Of a stretch of DNA of 64,000 nucleotides, positions 43,860 through 52,218 are shown one piece after another. This DNA is from Pelolinea sp. GTDB taxonomy: Bacteria; Chloroflexota; Anaerolineae; Anaerolineales; Anaerolineaceae. A program made the position numbers and the translations under genes. The notes beneath the pieces were generated by a model that was not told the DNA's origin, did not search any database, and saw nothing but the letters and a program-made list of their open reading frames with translations. How positions within the stretch are numbered: position 1 is the stretch's first letter; each line of letters starts with the position of its first letter. The stretch spans positions 24,380-88,379 of the forward strand of contig JAAZOD010000032.1 in NCBI GenBank assembly GCA_012797975.1, written 5' to 3'.

Positions 43860-46187
43860 ATGGGAATTGATTTTCATACTTATTCATTGAAGATTACAGA
43901 CGGTGTGGAAGTTCCTGCCACTGGCGAATATCAGGTGATGGCAAGCTCCCTGAAGAGCCACCGCCACCGCAAAGGCGAGATTTTGGCTTTTCTTCTTGAT
44001 AGGAAGAATTCGTCGGCGATTCCCGAGTCGGAATTACGAAAAATCAACTCGGAAGCAGGAAAAGCATTTTTTGAAACTCCTGGATCTGTGACCAATGCCC
44101 TGCAGAGAGCGGCAGGTTCCATCAATTCTGCCCTTCTTGAACGGAATCTAAAGGCGGAATCGGGCGAGCCAGTCTATGCAGCCGCTTGTTTTGTGGTTGT
44201 CCATAATGGCTATCTTTTTACAGCCCAAACGGGGGGAAGTCATATCCTTGAGATGGGAAATGATGCTTTTATCCATTTTCAAAGTGCCGATACCAACGAT
44301 CGCGGTTTGGGGGCAGCTCGACGGTTTACTTTAAATTTTCAGCAATCTGCTCTGGCAGCGGGAGATCTGGTCATTCTTTCCACGCAAATCCCCAATACGT
44401 GGGATGAGGAACACTTAAAAGGCAGCCAGCAGATCAGCATGGAGCAGGTATATCGCCGATTGATGAATCAATTGAACATGGATCTTCAAGCGTTGGTGAT
44501 CAAATGCAAGGAGGGGAAAGGGATCGCGCAGGAAGAAATGTGGCTGGAACAAGCTCCCCGGAAATCTCCGGAGCAACCCCCGGTACATCAGGAAGAACAA
44601 ATTCCTGAGAATGTGGAAAAAAGAGATGATCCCTCTTTGGAACGGGAAGAAAAGCAAAACTTGCCGGATCAAAATAGAATTCCCGATGGAAAAGACGATC
44701 TTTCAATGGACCGTTTCTTCCCCGAAGAGGAGGAAGCGACGCTTCATATTGAACCGGGCAAGACCGAAAGGACTTTTCCGACAAAGAAAGATCAACCTTT
44801 CCTATCCGAGCCACGTAAAATTACGAAGGACCAATATGCAAAAAAACGCTTGACCCGCAGCCAGGACTCGCAACCAGATCAGAAGAGAAACATTTTCAAA
44901 GAGTTTTTTATCAAGTTAAGCAGCCGCCTGACCGCAGATTCCAACCCGCTGGAAGGCAGCGGTTCAACGAAAATGTTAAGCACCATTGTCATTGTCATCC
45001 CGCTCCTTTTGATCACTGCGGCAGTATTGGTCTATACCTACAGCGGCAGGCGGGAACAGCACCAAACCTATCTTGCTGAGGCACAATCGTATATCACCCA
45101 GGCGACTACCATCGAAGACGCCGCACAGCAGCGTGAATACTGGAAGAAAGCGTATGACACGGTTTTGAAAGCGAGAGAATTCGGGGATAGCGATCTCTCG
45201 GATACTCTGCTGACCCAGACACAAACTATCATTGATGATATGGACCTGGTGACTCGTCTGGATTTTAGACCTGCCACCACTTCTCAGTTTTCACAGGATG
45301 TGGTGCTGACCAAGATCAAGAGCAATAATTCTGGTATCTACCTATTGGATAACGCGGCAGGCAGGATCTACCGCACGGTGGCCACCTCCAAAGGTTTTTA
45401 TGACATCGATTCAAGTTTTCAATGCGGACCGGGAACGTATGGGGTAATCACAGTTGGCAAGATCGTTGATTTTACTACCCTGCCCACCAATACACGCTCA
45501 TACGAGCTGCTGGCGGTAGATGCGGGCGGCAATCTGCTGTATTGCTCGCCGGAAAACGATCCGGTACCTGGTTCTCTGATTCCGCCGGAAGATGAGTGGG
45601 GAAAAATTGCTGCCATGAGTTTGGACGAATATACGCTCTATGTGGTGGATGCGGAAAAAGACCGCATTTGGAGTTATGCAGGGCGTGATTTTGAGATTGC
45701 TGCCATGGCTGGCATTGTCTTCAGCACCCATCCGGTGGATTATCTGGGTACCCAGACGGTAGATTTGGGGGGTGTGCTGGACCTGATTGTGAACAAAGAG
45801 GATATGTTCATTTTGCATCAAGACAGTCACATGACTACCTGCCAGTACAATGCCTATCGCGACGGGAACCCCACTGAATGTCAGGATCCAACACCTTACA
45901 GTGATAGCAGGGTTGGTTATGAGAAGAATCCGCTGATCTACTTTGATGCCCAATTCAAGGGAATTCAGGAAACAACCTATCCCACCTCGGCTTTTTACAT
46001 CTTGGATGCTGCGAACCGGGCGGTACTGCAGTACAGCTATCAACTTAATTTGGAGCGTACGCTAAAACCGCAACCCAGCAAAACCTATCCCTTACCGGAA
46101 ACGGATATGACCGGTGTGGGAATTTCTACCACGAAAGAACTATTTCTGGCGTTTGGAAACCAACTTTATGTAGGAGGACTCCCTTAA
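43860..46187 (+). CDS. One-pass membrane protein with PP2C-like N-domain and propeller-like C-domain
   Basis: 775 residues from ATG 43860. The first 225 residues look like a PPM/PP2C-type phosphatase relative (AACFVVVHNGYLFTAQTGGSH, then LAAGDLVILSTQ), but the metal-binding Asp motifs are not evident, so it may be inactive. A Pro/Glu/Lys-rich linker (about 225-365) leads to one membrane helix (about 371-395, STIVIVIPLLLITAAVLVY). The outer part of about 380 residues has repeated YLLDNAAGRIYRT- and YVVDAEKDRIWSY-like strands, as in beta-propellers. This suggests a receptor that couples an outside sensor to an inside domain. I do not recognise a named family. Confidence 0.65.
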   Translation: MGIDFHTYSLKITDGVEVPATGEYQVMASSLKSHRHRKGEILAFLLDRKNSSAIPESELRKINSEAGKAFFETPGSVTNALQRAAGSINSALLERNLKAESGEPVYAAACFVVVHNGYLFTAQTGGSHILEMGNDAFIHFQSADTNDRGLGAARRFTLNFQQSALAAGDLVILSTQIPNTWDEEHLKGSQQISMEQVYRRLMNQLNMDLQALVIKCKEGKGIAQEEMWLEQAPRKSPEQPPVHQEEQIPENVEKRDDPSLEREEKQNLPDQNRIPDGKDDLSMDRFFPEEEEATLHIEPGKTERTFPTKKDQPFLSEPRKITKDQYAKKRLTRSQDSQPDQKRNIFKEFFIKLSSRLTADSNPLEGSGSTKMLSTIVIVIPLLLITAAVLVYTYSGRREQHQTYLAEAQSYITQATTIEDAAQQREYWKKAYDTVLKAREFGDSDLSDTLLTQTQTIIDDMDLVTRLDFRPATTSQFSQDVVLTKIKSNNSGIYLLDNAAGRIYRTVATSKGFYDIDSSFQCGPGTYGVITVGKIVDFTTLPTNTRSYELLAVDAGGNLLYCSPENDPVPGSLIPPEDEWGKIAAMSLDEYTLYVVDAEKDRIWSYAGRDFEIAAMAGIVFSTHPVDYLGTQTVDLGGVLDLIVNKEDMFILHQDSHMTTCQYNAYRDGNPTECQDPTPYSDSRVGYEKNPLIYFDAQFKGIQETTYPTSAFYILDAANRAVLQYSYQLNLERTLKPQPSKTYPLPETDMTGVGISTTKELFLAFGNQLYVGGLP

Positions 46188-46639
46188 CTTGATGGGTTTT
46201 GTTCCATTGCCTGCAGTATCTTTGATTCCAGCTTCTCCCCGATGCCCGGAAGCGTATGCAGCTTCCCTTCTTGAGCCGCTGTGTACAGTTCCGGAAGGGT
46301 GGTGATGCCCAGAGTTCTCCAGATCAATGCGGTGGTTCGCGGTCCGACACCTGGCAGCTCGAGCCAATCCAGCAGAGCAGGGGGAACCTCGCTTTCCAAT
46401 TTTTGCAGAAAGGTTAAGGCACCGGTCTGGTTCAATTCGCAGATCTTTTTGGCAATGGCTTCCCCAATGCCGGGAATGGTTTGCAGGGTTTGTTGGTCCA
46501 TTTCTTCCAGTTTTTCTGCGGTGTTGCGGATGCTATCGGCAGCGCGCTCATAGGCACTGATCTTGAAATTGTTTTCCCCTTTGATCTCCAGCAAGCGTGC
46601 GATGCGGAGAAGAATGCGGGCGATGTTATCATTATCCAT
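46184..46639 (-). CDS. Helix-hairpin-helix protein related to the PolX N-terminal domain
   Basis: 151 residues from ATG 46639. The first 60 residues match the 8-kDa-like domain of PolX polymerases (IARILLRIARLLEIKGENNF, AYERAADSI). Three helix-hairpin-helix motifs follow: IPGIGEAIAKKI, LPGVGPRTTALIW and LPGIGEKLESKIL. There is no polymerase or PHP domain, so it is a truncated relative, probably a DNA-binding protein. A TATAAT ends 6 nt before the ATG, so the message may be leaderless. It converges with the preceding gene with a 4-nt overlap of ends. Confidence 0.75.
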   Translation of the reverse strand: MDNDNIARILLRIARLLEIKGENNFKISAYERAADSIRNTAEKLEEMDQQTLQTIPGIGEAIAKKICELNQTGALTFLQKLESEVPPALLDWLELPGVGPRTTALIWRTLGITTLPELYTAAQEGKLHTLPGIGEKLESKILQAMEQNPSS

Positions 46640-46674
46640 ACCTTGATTATAACGAAAAGGATATGCCATGGAAA
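46626..46674. promoter_or_regulatory. Two back-to-back promoters sharing one TTATAA core
   Basis: Rightward: TTATCA (46626) and TATAAC (46648-46653), spacer 16, for the gene at 46668. Leftward: TTTCCA (46669-46674) and TATAAT (46646-46651), spacer 17, for the gene at 46639. The -10 boxes overlap, so the two polymerases would compete. Confidence 0.5.
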
Positions 46675-47801
46675 CAGCGCTCCTTGATCAGGTCCGCAGA
46701 CCTGCTTTGCTGGTTGATCTGCAGAAAGTGTGTGCCAATATCACTGCCATGCGTGCAAAGGTGGAACACAACCAGGTATTGTTCCGGCCCCATTTTAAGA
46801 CGCACCAATCTGCTCGTATTGGAAAAATCTATTGGGAAATGGGTGTGCGTGCCATCACCGTTTCATCGGTGCAGATGGCAGAGTACTTTGCCGCTGCCGG
46901 TTGGAAGGACATATTGATCGCTTTTCCCTTGAACTGGCGAGAAATGGATGCGGTGAACGCCTTGGCAGAAAAGATTAATCTGGCGGTGCTGGTGGATTGT
47001 ATGGAAAGCGCACAATTTCTGGCATTGCATGCCAGAGAGGAGATAGGGGTGTGGGTCAAGATCGATACTGGTCTGCGGCGGGCAGGCATTTGGTGGGAGG
47101 ATTCGCGTTCGATTGAGGAGGTGGCGAAAAAAATTATCGCTTCCCCTCGATTGACTCTGAAAGGCATTCTGACCCATGCCGGTCAGACCTATCATGCTGA
47201 ATGTGCGAAAACTGCAAAAGAGATGGCCTTTGCCAGCAAACAAGCCATGCTTTCTGCGAAGGAATATTTGCGAAAAAGAGGATTGACGAACATTCAGGTT
47301 TCCATTGGGGATACTCCCGGCTGCCGACTGCTGGACGATTTCGCCGGTGTGGATGAAATCCGGCCGGGCAATTTTGTATTCTACGATCTGGAACAATGGC
47401 AATTGGGCGTTTGCCAACCGCAAGAGATCGCCGTGGCTCTGGCGTGCCCCATCGTCTCACGGAATAGGGATCGCAGAGAACTGATCATTTATGGGGGCGC
47501 TATCCATTTTTCCAAAGAAACCCTTTCCGTTCGCGGACAACCCATCTTTGGTATGGTTGCCGGAAAAAGGAACGAACCGTTTGGCGTGTTGCACCCCGAT
47601 TGTGTCCTGCGTTCCACAACCCAGGAACACGGTGTTCTTGCGATGAGTGAGGAACCTTTTGCCCAGTACCAGATTGGGGACCTCATTCAGGTTTTTCCGG
47701 TTCATTCCTGCCTGGCGGTGCAGGCATTGGGGGAATATATCGAGATCCGCTCCGGGGAACACATCGCTACCATGGTAACAAAAAAGGATGGCTGTACGTG
47801 A
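46668..47801 (+). CDS. PLP-dependent D-threonine aldolase / D-serine dehydratase-like protein
   Basis: 377 residues of the alanine-racemase-fold (type III) family. PALLVDLQKVCANI opens the barrel, and the pyridoxal lysine lies in FRPHFKTHQSARI. WVKIDTGLRRAGI and ILTHAGQTYH are phosphate and cofactor contacts. The late domain has VHSCLAVQALGEY, the probable metal site of D-threonine aldolase/DSD1 relatives (His and Cys). It would cleave or deaminate a D-hydroxyamino acid. AAAAGGA precedes the ATG. The gene stands alone; the substrate is not readable. Confidence 0.85.
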   Translation: METALLDQVRRPALLVDLQKVCANITAMRAKVEHNQVLFRPHFKTHQSARIGKIYWEMGVRAITVSSVQMAEYFAAAGWKDILIAFPLNWREMDAVNALAEKINLAVLVDCMESAQFLALHAREEIGVWVKIDTGLRRAGIWWEDSRSIEEVAKKIIASPRLTLKGILTHAGQTYHAECAKTAKEMAFASKQAMLSAKEYLRKRGLTNIQVSIGDTPGCRLLDDFAGVDEIRPGNFVFYDLEQWQLGVCQPQEIAVALACPIVSRNRDRRELIIYGGAIHFSKETLSVRGQPIFGMVAGKRNEPFGVLHPDCVLRSTTQEHGVLAMSEEPFAQYQIGDLIQVFPVHSCLAVQALGEYIEIRSGEHIATMVTKKDGCT

Positions 47802-47813
47802 GGCCATCCTTTT
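47780..47813. terminator. Bidirectional terminator overlapping a stop codon
   Basis: AAAAGGATGGC pairs with GCCATCCTTTT across the last codons and stop of the PLP enzyme gene. On the - strand the stem is followed by six T, so it also serves the leftward M50 protease gene. Confidence 0.75.
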
Positions 47814-47838
47814 GCTGTTCGAAGTGAATGATCTTTAT

Positions 47839-49038
47839 TTATCCATAGAGAACGGTGATGGGAACAGGGATGAAAATAAGGATGAAGAGAATGATCATGA
47901 CGATCCCGATTCCTTTGCGCTTTTTATCCAACCGAGTGATCTGGTCAAGGGGTTCAGCATACGTTCTGCCCATGAGCAGTGCCAGCACAGCCCAGAACCA
48001 CCATACATTCCAGAAGAATCCCAGAAGCGCCAACGTCACAATGATAAAGGGAAGTATGCGTTTGGAGTTCTTTGTCCCAAACAGTGCCTGGAAGATATGT
48101 CCGCCATCCAGTTGCCCAACCGGGATGAGGTTCAACATGGTCACAAACAAACCTGCCCATCCTGCCCACGCAACGGGATGCAGCATCACATCCTGGCCTC
48201 CCAGAGGGATGGGATTGCCAGTGAAGAAATATTTGAACCAGTAGATCAAGAGCATCAAACCACTGGTGTTGGCAGGGGCAGGCAGCCATTTTCCGAAGGT
48301 GACATATTTCAGGAGCAAATAGAGCAGGGAGTTGCCTTCCATCTGTAACCCGCTGCCAGAGGGGATCACAAGCGGCAACGTGTACACATCGGAGAGGCGC
48401 AAGCCGATCAGCAGCACAATGACGGAGACGATCAGACCGCTTAAAGGACCGGCCACTGCAATATCAAACAATTGTTTTTTATTCTTGGGAACCGTGCGCA
48501 TGTTGATGAAAGCGCCCATCGTGCCGAAAGTGTTGAACGGAAACGGGATGAAATAGGGGAGGGTCACATCCACACCGTGTTTCTTTCCCATAAAATAATG
48601 CCCGAACTCATGAGTGCCCAGAATTGCTAACAGGGATACGGCGAAAGGCCAGCCATTTTTCAAGATGGTTAAAATCATCTGTCCTGTGTTTTGTGGGAGC
48701 TCTGTATCCAAACCATACAGACCGCCTGCAAAGAGTACACTGATCAGAGTCAAAATGAAAAGGACCACATTGGCTACTGGATTGCTTTTTTTCGGTTTTG
48801 CCATTTTGGGGATCAAGAAGATCACCTGCGTATCTTCCTCCATGCGAAAAACTGGAGTTAAATTCAAGGGTTCCAAGGCTGTTTCCAAAGCTGCGTATGC
48901 ACTTTCGCTATCCTCATTTTTCAATTGTCCGGAAAATTTTGCTATATACGGATGGGTTTCCGTTTGTCCGTAGATTACATCGCTGATCATAAATTCTCGT
49001 GCGACGATCTCGTAATATTTTAACTGGTCATTTTCCAT
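47839..49038 (-). CDS. Site-2 protease family (M50) membrane metalloprotease
   Basis: 399 residues from ATG 49038, preceded by AGAGGAA. The N-terminal ~85 residues are soluble. The zinc-binding HExxH-type motif is GTHEFGHYFMGKKHGV, and the third ligand lies in NLIPVGQLDGGHIFQAL, both within hydrophobic helices. About seven membrane segments are seen. Members cut membrane-spanning regulators; plant EGY proteases share the YFIPFP segment found here. No obvious substrate is encoded nearby. It is transcribed alone toward the terminator at 47780. Confidence 0.9.
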   Translation of the reverse strand: MENDQLKYYEIVAREFMISDVIYGQTETHPYIAKFSGQLKNEDSESAYAALETALEPLNLTPVFRMEEDTQVIFLIPKMAKPKKSNPVANVVLFILTLISVLFAGGLYGLDTELPQNTGQMILTILKNGWPFAVSLLAILGTHEFGHYFMGKKHGVDVTLPYFIPFPFNTFGTMGAFINMRTVPKNKKQLFDIAVAGPLSGLIVSVIVLLIGLRLSDVYTLPLVIPSGSGLQMEGNSLLYLLLKYVTFGKWLPAPANTSGLMLLIYWFKYFFTGNPIPLGGQDVMLHPVAWAGWAGLFVTMLNLIPVGQLDGGHIFQALFGTKNSKRILPFIIVTLALLGFFWNVWWFWAVLALLMGRTYAEPLDQITRLDKKRKGIGIVMIILFILIFIPVPITVLYG

Positions 49039-49116
49039 AGATTCTTCCTCTTTGTGCAATGGGACTCATTCTACTTGGAATGGTTGGAACAGTGCATTAG
49101 AAATTTCTTAGATAGG

Positions 49117-49210
49117 CGGGAATGGATGGGAGTCGAACCCACCACGGCCTGCATAACAGCCCGTCACCGGTTTTGAAGACCGAGGGACCCACCGGGACCC
49201 TGCCATTCCC
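49117..49210 (-). tRNA. selC: tRNA-Sec, anticodon UCA
   Basis: 94 nt including discriminator G. The acceptor stem has 8 bp (GGGAATGG with CCATTCCC), longer than in any other tRNA. The anticodon loop is CTTCAAA with TCA at 49174-49176. A long variable arm and a GGTTCGACTC T-loop follow. CCA is not encoded. It reads UGA as selenocysteine, with selA at 18355. Confidence 0.96.
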
Positions 49211-49216
49211 GGTTAA

Positions 49217-49245
49217 AGCATATCCCAGAGCCCAGTGAATGTAAA
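49217..49245 (-). promoter_or_regulatory. Promoter of tRNA-Sec
   Basis: On the - strand TTTACA (49240-49245) and TATGCT (49217-49222) are 17 bp apart and place the start a few bases before the tRNA. Confidence 0.65.
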
Positions 49246-49257
49246 GGGAAAGTCTTT

Positions 49258-49983
49258 TTATTCCTTGGAAAGCGTTACTTTCTCAACGCCTTCCAACTGT
49301 GAAAAAGAAGCTCCTTGTGAAAGGAAACGCTGTACCATCTCCACATCCAGGATACGAACTCCAGCCAAAGCATCCAGTCCATGCCGAAAGAGGATAGGCG
49401 ACAGGGGTGTGCTGGGCCCCAGCATGATTTTGAAGGCGGCTGGATTACAGAGGGCAAGATATCCCTCGGCTGCCTGCGTGATCAATGTATTGGCCGTCAT
49501 GGCGAGTACCTCTGCTTGTGGCAAGAGGTGTGGTGCATCTTGAGGACTGAATTCACCTTCCGCGGGGTCCAGATCGATCACCCACAACGCTTTCGCAACT
49601 TTTTGCAAGCGCGGAATGAAGGGAAAATGGCCGATCAGAGCGATCTTTTTTCCTTTTCCCTGTTCTTCAAGCACCCGAAAAGCATTGATGGATCTTTGAT
49701 TTTCTAGTGGAGGTTCCAGTAGAGAATTTATGATCGCCAGCCCAATTCCAGCTTCCAGTGGATTTGCGGATGTGCTCATGGTTGCCAGCTGCAGGGCACT
49801 CTTTCCAAGCAAATTTCCAGCTTGAGCCACCAACTCCTCGCCATGCGGTCGGTTGCTTAGAACTGTAGAAGCCATTCCAGCATGATGGCTGACCACCACA
49901 ATGGAATGGGAATAAACGTTGATACTCTGAACAGGGTAATCTTGCCCCAGCGAATCCAATACATCCTGCAGGATCGATTTCAT
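49258..49983 (-). CDS. DUF364/DUF4213 family protein, putative heavy-metal chelation domain
   Basis: 241 residues. The N-terminal part (about 1-85) resembles DUF4213 and the rest DUF364, with ATMSTSANPLEAGIGLAIINSLL, IALIGHFPF and the late MLGPSTPLSPILFRHGLDALAG. Structures of this family show an enolase-N-like plus Rossmann-like fold and it has been proposed to bind metals. Cysteine residues are few here. GGGAGGG lies before the ATG. It lies 47 bp upstream of the tRNA-Sec gene on the same strand, but that tRNA has its own promoter, so linkage may be chance. Confidence 0.8.
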   Translation of the reverse strand: MKSILQDVLDSLGQDYPVQSINVYSHSIVVVSHHAGMASTVLSNRPHGEELVAQAGNLLGKSALQLATMSTSANPLEAGIGLAIINSLLEPPLENQRSINAFRVLEEQGKGKKIALIGHFPFIPRLQKVAKALWVIDLDPAEGEFSPQDAPHLLPQAEVLAMTANTLITQAAEGYLALCNPAAFKIMLGPSTPLSPILFRHGLDALAGVRILDVEMVQRFLSQGASFSQLEGVEKVTLSKE

Positions 49984-50035
49984 GGAAAGACCCTCCCCCT
50001 TGATTGTAGATCAGAAATGAGGAAAGTCGTAATTT

Positions 50036-50593
50036 CTAACGGAAGAACACCCAGGGAAAGATCTGGTAAAGAAATGGCTGGAGCCACAGCATGCCAAAAC
50101 CGAGGATAATTCCCAATACCCAACCGGCGATGACATCACTGAGATAGTGAACGCCCAAGATAACCCGTGCAAAACTTACCAAAAAGACCCACAGGGTGAG
50201 CACAATGGCCAGCGGTGTGAGATGCAATCCCCAGAAAAGCACTGCCAGCATGATAGCGCGCGTGGCATGGCCGGATGGGAAAGAGTGCGGATCGCTGTTG
50301 CGGTAGATCGCTCCCCATTCACCTTCTGGACGGCTACGCTTGATGGTGAATTTGATGCCTAACACCAAGACTGCCTGGATAAGAATGGCTGCAGCTAGGA
50401 ATGCGGAGTAAGTGTGCCAGACAGATCGGGAAAACAACCAGATCAAAAAGAGAAACGCGAGCCAATACCAGGAATCACCGGAATGTGCCAGCAGGACCGC
50501 CAAAGGATGGATTCTCTTGTTTTCATCCAGCTTCCGCAGCTTCTCTGATTGTGTTACATCCTGTTCTAGGATCCTTTTAATGGCTTCTTTCAT
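50036..50593 (-). CDS. PAP2 family membrane phosphatase
   Basis: 185 residues with about five membrane helices. The three PAP2 motifs are complete: KFTIKRSRPEG, SFPSGHATRA and FARVILGVHYLSDVIAG. These form a histidine-phosphate catalytic site facing outward and remove phosphate from lipid phosphates such as phosphatidic acid or undecaprenyl diphosphate. The N-terminal 20 residues are charged and cytoplasmic. GAAGGG precedes the ATG at some distance. It sits between the DUF364 gene and the divergent PhzF gene. Confidence 0.92.
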   Translation of the reverse strand: MKEAIKRILEQDVTQSEKLRKLDENKRIHPLAVLLAHSGDSWYWLAFLFLIWLFSRSVWHTYSAFLAAAILIQAVLVLGIKFTIKRSRPEGEWGAIYRNSDPHSFPSGHATRAIMLAVLFWGLHLTPLAIVLTLWVFLVSFARVILGVHYLSDVIAGWVLGIILGFGMLWLQPFLYQIFPWVFFR

Positions 50594-50705
50594 GTAGCAA
50601 GTTTTCCCTTCGGCAAGATGGAGACCATTTTAACATTAATCACCCCGGGCAGCGGTAAGGATTTTTCGCTTACAATATTATCTGAAAAACCGTCAGGAGA
50701 GGATC

Positions 50706-51494
50706 ATGACCAGATTATTTCAAGTAGATGCATTTACCCATCACCGCTTCAGCGGGAACCCGGCAGCCGTTTGTTTGCTGGAGAATCCCAAGCCGGATGC
50801 CTGGATGCAAGCATTGGCGGCCGAAATGAATTTATCAGAAACTGCTTTTCTTCAAAAACAGGCGAATGGGTATGGGTTGCGCTGGTTCACTCCGGCCACT
50901 GAGGTGAAATTGTGCGGGCATGCCACACTGGCAAGCTCATGGATTCTCTTCAGCGAAGGAATCATCCCGGTGGACCGGGTGATCCATTTTCATACCTTGA
51001 GCGGCATCTTGCAGGCACGTTGGGAGGAACAAGCAGTGGTGCTGGATTTTCCCGCCTTCAAGGGTGCAAAACAGGTCGAGGATCCCCCTTTATTGAAAGC
51101 ACTGGGGTTAAAGGAAGGTATCATTTGGCAGGTGGGTGAACATTGGCTGGTTGAAACACCGGATGCGCAAAGCGTGAGAAAACTGGCCCCCGATTTCAAA
51201 ATGATGGTGGAGCTTGGAAAGGGTGACCTGGCGGTTACCAGCCGCTCCGATGATGTGGAATATGACTTCATTTCCCGTTTCTTTGCCCCGGCATTGGGAG
51301 TGAACGAAGATCCGGTTACCGGCTCTGCACACTGCAGTTTGGGACCATTCTGGATGGAACGTTTGCATAAAAATCCGTTGCGGGCATATCAGGCCTCTGC
51401 GCGCGGTGGCAGTATGCTGGTGGATGTCAAAGGTGAGCGTGTTGAGCTACACGGTCAGGCGGTGACTGTCTTTGAAGCTATATTAAAAGATTAA
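50706..51494 (+). CDS. PhzF family isomerase-like protein
   Basis: 262 residues with the two-lobed diaminopimelate-epimerase-like fold. QVDAFTHHRFSGNPAAV opens the first lobe, the catalytic glutamate lies in MNLSETAFL, and VKLCGHATLAS and DPVTGSAHCSLGPFW form the second-lobe signature. PhzF isomerises a dihydro-anthranilate in phenazine synthesis, but most family members are of unknown role and no phenazine genes are present. AGGAGAGG precedes the ATG. The gene stands alone and converges with the methyltransferase gene. Confidence 0.9.
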   Translation: MTRLFQVDAFTHHRFSGNPAAVCLLENPKPDAWMQALAAEMNLSETAFLQKQANGYGLRWFTPATEVKLCGHATLASSWILFSEGIIPVDRVIHFHTLSGILQARWEEQAVVLDFPAFKGAKQVEDPPLLKALGLKEGIIWQVGEHWLVETPDAQSVRKLAPDFKMMVELGKGDLAVTSRSDDVEYDFISRFFAPALGVNEDPVTGSAHCSLGPFWMERLHKNPLRAYQASARGGSMLVDVKGERVELHGQAVTVFEAILKD

Positions 51495-51504
51495 TGTGTT
51501 GATT

Positions 51505-52200
51505 CTAATTTACCCGATGCCACACCCCGGTCCATTCAGGCACGATCTGCCATGCTTTGCGATCAATATCCTCTGCCAGCTCCTGACCGAAGAAAAAGGT
51601 AGTTTTCTCTTTGGCATCCTGCAGGGATGAGAATTGGTAATCGGTGCGGATCACTTCGCGTTGAAAGCCCCATTTGGTTTCAATACGCTGATAGTATTCG
51701 CTATGGGCAGGAGTGGGTGGAGCTGGTGTTTCGGTGCCGGTTCCCAGGGTTTCCATGATGAAAAGAATGCCGGTGGTTTTGGTCACACGCTGCATTTCCA
51801 GAATGAAGCGATCGATCTCCTGCTGCCAGGTTTCGGGGAACCAGCCGCAAAAATGCCCTGCCGCCCAGCCGGCGGTGGTCACATCTGCCCAAGCATTGCG
51901 CAGTGGGATTGCGCGGATATCACCCTGTGCCATCTTCCAGGTGCCATGGCATCGTTGCTTCTGAACCTGCTGTTCCAGCAGCATGGGCAAACTGATATCC
52001 ACTGCAAGCAGGTTGGGCTGTTCCTCACGGAACAGCAGTGGCAGACGGCCGGTGCCGCTGCCCAGATCGAGCACATTTTTTTGGGAAATTTCAGTAAATT
52101 GCCGGATGATTTTCAGCAGGTTGTTTTCAACATCTTCCGCTTCGATCATCCGATGGTAGGAATGGGTTTGGTGCTGGTAAATATCGATAAAATGGTCCAT
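51505..52200 (-). CDS. Class I SAM-dependent methyltransferase
   Basis: 231 residues from ATG 52200; the ATG at 52206 lies too close to the CAGGG ribosome site. Motif I is VLDLGSGTGRLPLLF (about 40-55), LAVDISLPML follows as the acidic ribose contact, and AWADVTTAGWAAGHF is in motif IV position. Late, QRVTKTTGILFIMETLG fits motif VI. It methylates an unknown small molecule or tRNA. It lies 18 bp after the dehydrogenase gene upstream, so the two may be cotranscribed. Confidence 0.82.
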   Translation of the reverse strand: MDHFIDIYQHQTHSYHRMIEAEDVENNLLKIIRQFTEISQKNVLDLGSGTGRLPLLFREEQPNLLAVDISLPMLLEQQVQKQRCHGTWKMAQGDIRAIPLRNAWADVTTAGWAAGHFCGWFPETWQQEIDRFILEMQRVTKTTGILFIMETLGTGTETPAPPTPAHSEYYQRIETKWGFQREVIRTDYQFSSLQDAKEKTTFFFGQELAEDIDRKAWQIVPEWTGVWHRVN

Positions 52201-52218
52201 GTTCATTTCCCTGATTTT

